Origin: Thalassomonas sp. RHCl1
GTDB taxonomy: Bacteria > Pseudomonadota > Gammaproteobacteria > Enterobacterales > Alteromonadaceae
Length of the DNA: 64,000 nucleotides
Direction: 5' to 3'
Assembly: GCF_947387555.1 (NCBI RefSeq)
Contig: NZ_CANDNZ010000006.1
Location: forward strand, 341,482-405,481
Positions 61,860 to 64,000 of this stretch are shown here, piece by piece; positions within the stretch are counted from its first letter, which is position 1, and every line of letters begins with the position of its first letter. A program made the translations under genes and the position numbers. Under the pieces are notes generated by a model, which worked only from the letters and a program-made list of their open reading frames with translations, made no database searches and was not told the DNA's origin.

Positions 61860-62357
61860 ATGCAGATAATTAACAAGATCAATATCAATGCCCCGGTTGA
61901 TACTTTGTGGAAAATCCTTGCCGATGATTATAACGATATATGCCAGTGGACCAGTGTGGTAAATAGCTCTACTGAAAATCCAGAACTTTCCCCCGGCGAA
62001 GGACGTGCCTGTGAACTACCCGACGGTGCGGTAGCAAAGGAGACCTTGACCAGAATGGATAAAGCACAGCATACCTTTAGCTATCAGGTGGAGTTGTCCG
62101 GCATGCCGTTTTTTGTAAGAAGCATGGAAAATACCTGGCGTGTTGAAAAATACGGCCAAAATCAATCACGTGTTACCTTTGAAATTCATGTGGCTTTATT
62201 GCCGGTATTTGCTCAGCTGATGGGGCCGCTGATGAAAAGTAAATTTAATAAGCTGGCGAGTGTCGTGTTTGAAGAACTTAAATTTTATGCTGAAACAGGA
62301 AAAGTGCATCCCCGCAAGCATGAGTTGTTGTCGGCTAATGTTGGCAGGGTTGCCTAA
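61860..62357 (+). CDS. SRPBCC/START-like hydrophobic-ligand protein
   Basis: 165 residues from the ATG at 61860 (GAGGAGAAAGAAA upstream). The SRPBCC fold (polyketide cyclase/dehydrase type) begins MQIINKININAPVDTLWKIL with ADDYNDICQW, and ends in the long helix FNKLASVVFEELKFYAETG. Members bind hydrophobic ligands; substrate unknown. Probably controlled by the upstream MerR. Confidence 0.88.
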   Translation: MQIINKININAPVDTLWKILADDYNDICQWTSVVNSSTENPELSPGEGRACELPDGAVAKETLTRMDKAQHTFSYQVELSGMPFFVRSMENTWRVEKYGQNQSRVTFEIHVALLPVFAQLMGPLMKSKFNKLASVVFEELKFYAETGKVHPRKHELLSANVGRVA

Positions 62358-62557
62358 AGGGATACTGTAGCGACAAACAAATAGTTTTTAATGCTGCAAA
62401 ATCTATACGGGCATGTTTTGGGTTGGGCGTGTCCGTTTTTATAAAAACAGCAATTCCTGAAATGGAATAACATTCAGTTCCGATTCTGGCTAGGTTTTTT
62501 CTTTTACTGGCGTATAGTGACCTCATTAGCTTGAATGCTTAGTGTGAAGGAACAAAA

Positions 62558-63922
62558 ATGCTTAACCCAGAAACCTGCCAAAAAGCCCGCTTTTCCCGGG
62601 ATCCTAGGTTTGACGGAAAATTTTTTACCGCGGTAAAAACCACGGGCATCTATTGCCGTACTATCTGTCCGGTATCGCCGCCAAAAGAAGAGAACGTCTG
62701 CTATTACGCTACCGCCATTGAAGCGGCCAATGCCGGCTTTCGTCCCTGTTTGCGTTGCCGGCCGGACAGTGCGCCGGGCTCTCCGGCGTGGAAAGGGGTT
62801 AATACCACGTTAGAACGCGCCATTAAATTGATTGATGAAGGGGCATTGCAAACCGGCGATTTACCTGCCTTGGCTGAGCGGCTTGGGATCAGTGACAGAT
62901 ACCTGAGGGAGCTCTTTAAAAAACATCTGGGCACCTCCCCGAAAACCTATGCCCAATACCAGCAATGCCTGTTTGCCAAGCAGTTGTTGCAGCAAACAAA
63001 ACTGCCGGTCACGCAAGTGGCTTTGGCCAGTGGTTTCAGCAGTATCCGCCGTTTTAACGACTGCTTCTTAAATCAGCTGAAATTAACGCCGTCAAAAATG
63101 CGTAAATCAGTTGAGGAGAAGGCGAACAGTTTGCAGCTTAAGCTCTATTACCGGCCGCCGTATGACTGGTCCCTGATGTCGGCTTTTCTGATGGCAAGGG
63201 CAATACCCGGCCTGGAGTGGGGCAGCGAGCACAGTTATGGTCGCATGTTTCAATGGGCCGGTACCCAGGGCTGTTTTACCGCCAAACATATTGCCGATGA
63301 TTTCAGGTTTGATGTCACCATTGAAGTGGATGATGTCAGGCACTTAAAAGCGATAGTGAACAATATCCGCCGTATTTTAGATTTGGATGTCGATATGCAG
63401 GCGGTAGAACAAGATCTGGCGTTGAGCTGTCCGGAAAGTTTTACCGTGAAGCCGGGTGTTCGCCTGCCGGGGATCTGGAGCATGTTTGAAGCAGGGATCC
63501 GGGCGATTTTAGGCCAGCAAATTTCTGTGGTGGCAGCACGTAACCTGGTGACGATTTTAGTGAACTCCCTGGGGCAATCCAGCGGCGGAAAATATTATTT
63601 CCCGACCCCTGAGGTGATTGCCGACAATGAACTCGATTGTTTGAAAATTCCCGGTTCGCGCAAACAAACGTTACGTAATCTTGCCCGCCATTATCTGGAC
63701 AGCGAAAATCCGGATGATGCTTCGGCCTGGCTCAAACTCAAGGGAATTGGCCCCTGGACCGTAGATTATGCCAGGCTGCGGGGCTTAAGCGAGCCGGATA
63801 TTTTTCTTGGCGGCGATCTCGGGGTGAAAAAAGCCATGGGACAAAACGGTGAAAGCTTGAACCCACAAGAAGCGTCCCCCTGGCGCAGTTATTTAACCTT
63901 TCAATTATGGAGCTTGCTCTGA
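62558..63922 (+). CDS. Ada-AlkA fusion: AraC-type regulator and 3-methyladenine DNA glycosylase
   Basis: 454 residues. The Ada N-domain has the zinc/methyl-acceptor cysteines C33, C37, C64 and C67, with the same spacing as E. coli Ada (C38/42/69/72). An AraC HTH (about 80-185, LAERLGISDRYLRELFKKHLGTSPKTY) follows. An AlkA-type glycosylase (about 195-454) carries the helix-hairpin-helix LKLKGIGPWTVDYARLRG and the catalytic Asp region DIFLGGDLGVKKAM. It removes N3-methyladenine and similar lesions, and probably activates its own operon when methylated. Stop overlaps the start of the downstream methyltransferase by 1 nt (TGATG). Confidence 0.95.
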   Translation: MLNPETCQKARFSRDPRFDGKFFTAVKTTGIYCRTICPVSPPKEENVCYYATAIEAANAGFRPCLRCRPDSAPGSPAWKGVNTTLERAIKLIDEGALQTGDLPALAERLGISDRYLRELFKKHLGTSPKTYAQYQQCLFAKQLLQQTKLPVTQVALASGFSSIRRFNDCFLNQLKLTPSKMRKSVEEKANSLQLKLYYRPPYDWSLMSAFLMARAIPGLEWGSEHSYGRMFQWAGTQGCFTAKHIADDFRFDVTIEVDDVRHLKAIVNNIRRILDLDVDMQAVEQDLALSCPESFTVKPGVRLPGIWSMFEAGIRAILGQQISVVAARNLVTILVNSLGQSSGGKYYFPTPEVIADNELDCLKIPGSRKQTLRNLARHYLDSENPDDASAWLKLKGIGPWTVDYARLRGLSEPDIFLGGDLGVKKAMGQNGESLNPQEASPWRSYLTFQLWSLL

Positions 63923-64000
63923 TGTATATCGATTATGTGGATACCCCTTTGGGGGAAATGGAAATTCAGGCGACCGATGCCGGGATAGCCCAGGTGATAT
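63922..64000 (+). CDS. O6-alkylguanine-DNA methyltransferase (partial, runs off the right edge)
   Basis: Starts at the ATG in the TGATG junction with the preceding gene: MYIDYVDTPLGEMEIQATDA, the standard N-terminal strand of Ogt/Ada-C proteins (YVDTPLG). Only 26 codons are visible; the active-site PCHR is beyond the window. Operon with the Ada-AlkA gene completes an alkylation-damage repair unit. Confidence 0.85.
   Translation, partial: MYIDYVDTPLGEMEIQATDAGIAQVI

Overview
The window looks like a chromosomal segment of a marine gammaproteobacterium of the Alteromonadales, most plausibly a Colwelliaceae/Thalassomonas-like organism. This is an inference. It rests on the yheT/yheS/yheV/slyX/fkpA housekeeping block typical of gammaproteobacteria, a DUF3149-type micro-protein, TonB-dependent uptake, many secreted proteins, moderate GC and intergenic repeat families of the kind seen in that group. 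No rRNA, tRNA, CRISPR array, transposase or phage gene was seen.

Layout. 0-7.2 kb: partial yheT hydrolase, an orphan flagellin-like gene, a Sel1-repeat protein, ABC-F factor yheS, zinc-ribbon yheV, slyX, a WD40 lipoprotein and the fkpA isomerase. 7.2-13.3 kb: intergenic repeats, a glycosyltransferase, an S1/P1 nuclease, an M1 aminopeptidase lipoprotein and an NTF2-like protein. 13.3-18.1 kb: a two-component system (the sensor carries a 39-bp tandem repeat) in one operon with a PEBP-YHYH fusion and an exported protein. 18.4-25.3 kb: a secreted protein of unknown function, a CMD/AhpD-like gene divergent from a TetR regulator with two clear operators, a conserved unknown and a TonB-dependent receptor. 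25.7-31.2 kb: a complete urease operon ureDABCEFG plus a small membrane protein, preceded by two NtrC-like boxes. 31.3-38.9 kb: an AraC/DUF1801/MAPEG/GrpB/esterase operon, GNAT, pirin, glutathionyl-hydroquinone reductase, an intergenic region with serial hairpins, and a LysR regulator.

38.9-46.4 kb: an aromatic-metabolism cluster (alanine/serine-glyoxylate-type aminotransferase, secreted multicopper oxidase, DUF2783 protein, flavin monooxygenase, 4-hydroxyphenylpyruvate dioxygenase) facing a LysR regulator. No homogentisate-degrading genes are beside it, so the local logic is 4-hydroxyphenylpyruvate to homogentisate and then hydroxylation and/or copper-oxidase chemistry, possibly a pigment.

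48.6-60.5 kb: the most interesting segment. An AfsA-type hotdog protein is translationally coupled to a HAD-IB phosphatase. An aldo/keto reductase, a flavin monooxygenase, a stand-alone condensation/PapA-type acyltransferase, an alpha/beta-hydrolase::quinone-oxidoreductase fusion, a RarD/EamA-type exporter and an unknown DRE-TIM-like protein follow on the same strand; an NmrA-type reductase lies just upstream. I read this as a candidate small-molecule locus, perhaps making a gamma-butyrolactone/butenolide- or furan-like signal resembling Streptomyces AfsA/MmfL systems but in a Gram-negative. The product is not predictable from sequence.

60.5-64 kb: a telomere-like C-rich repeat, a MerR regulator with effector domain, an SRPBCC protein and an alkylation-repair pair (Ada-AlkA fusion and the start of an O6-alkylguanine-DNA methyltransferase).
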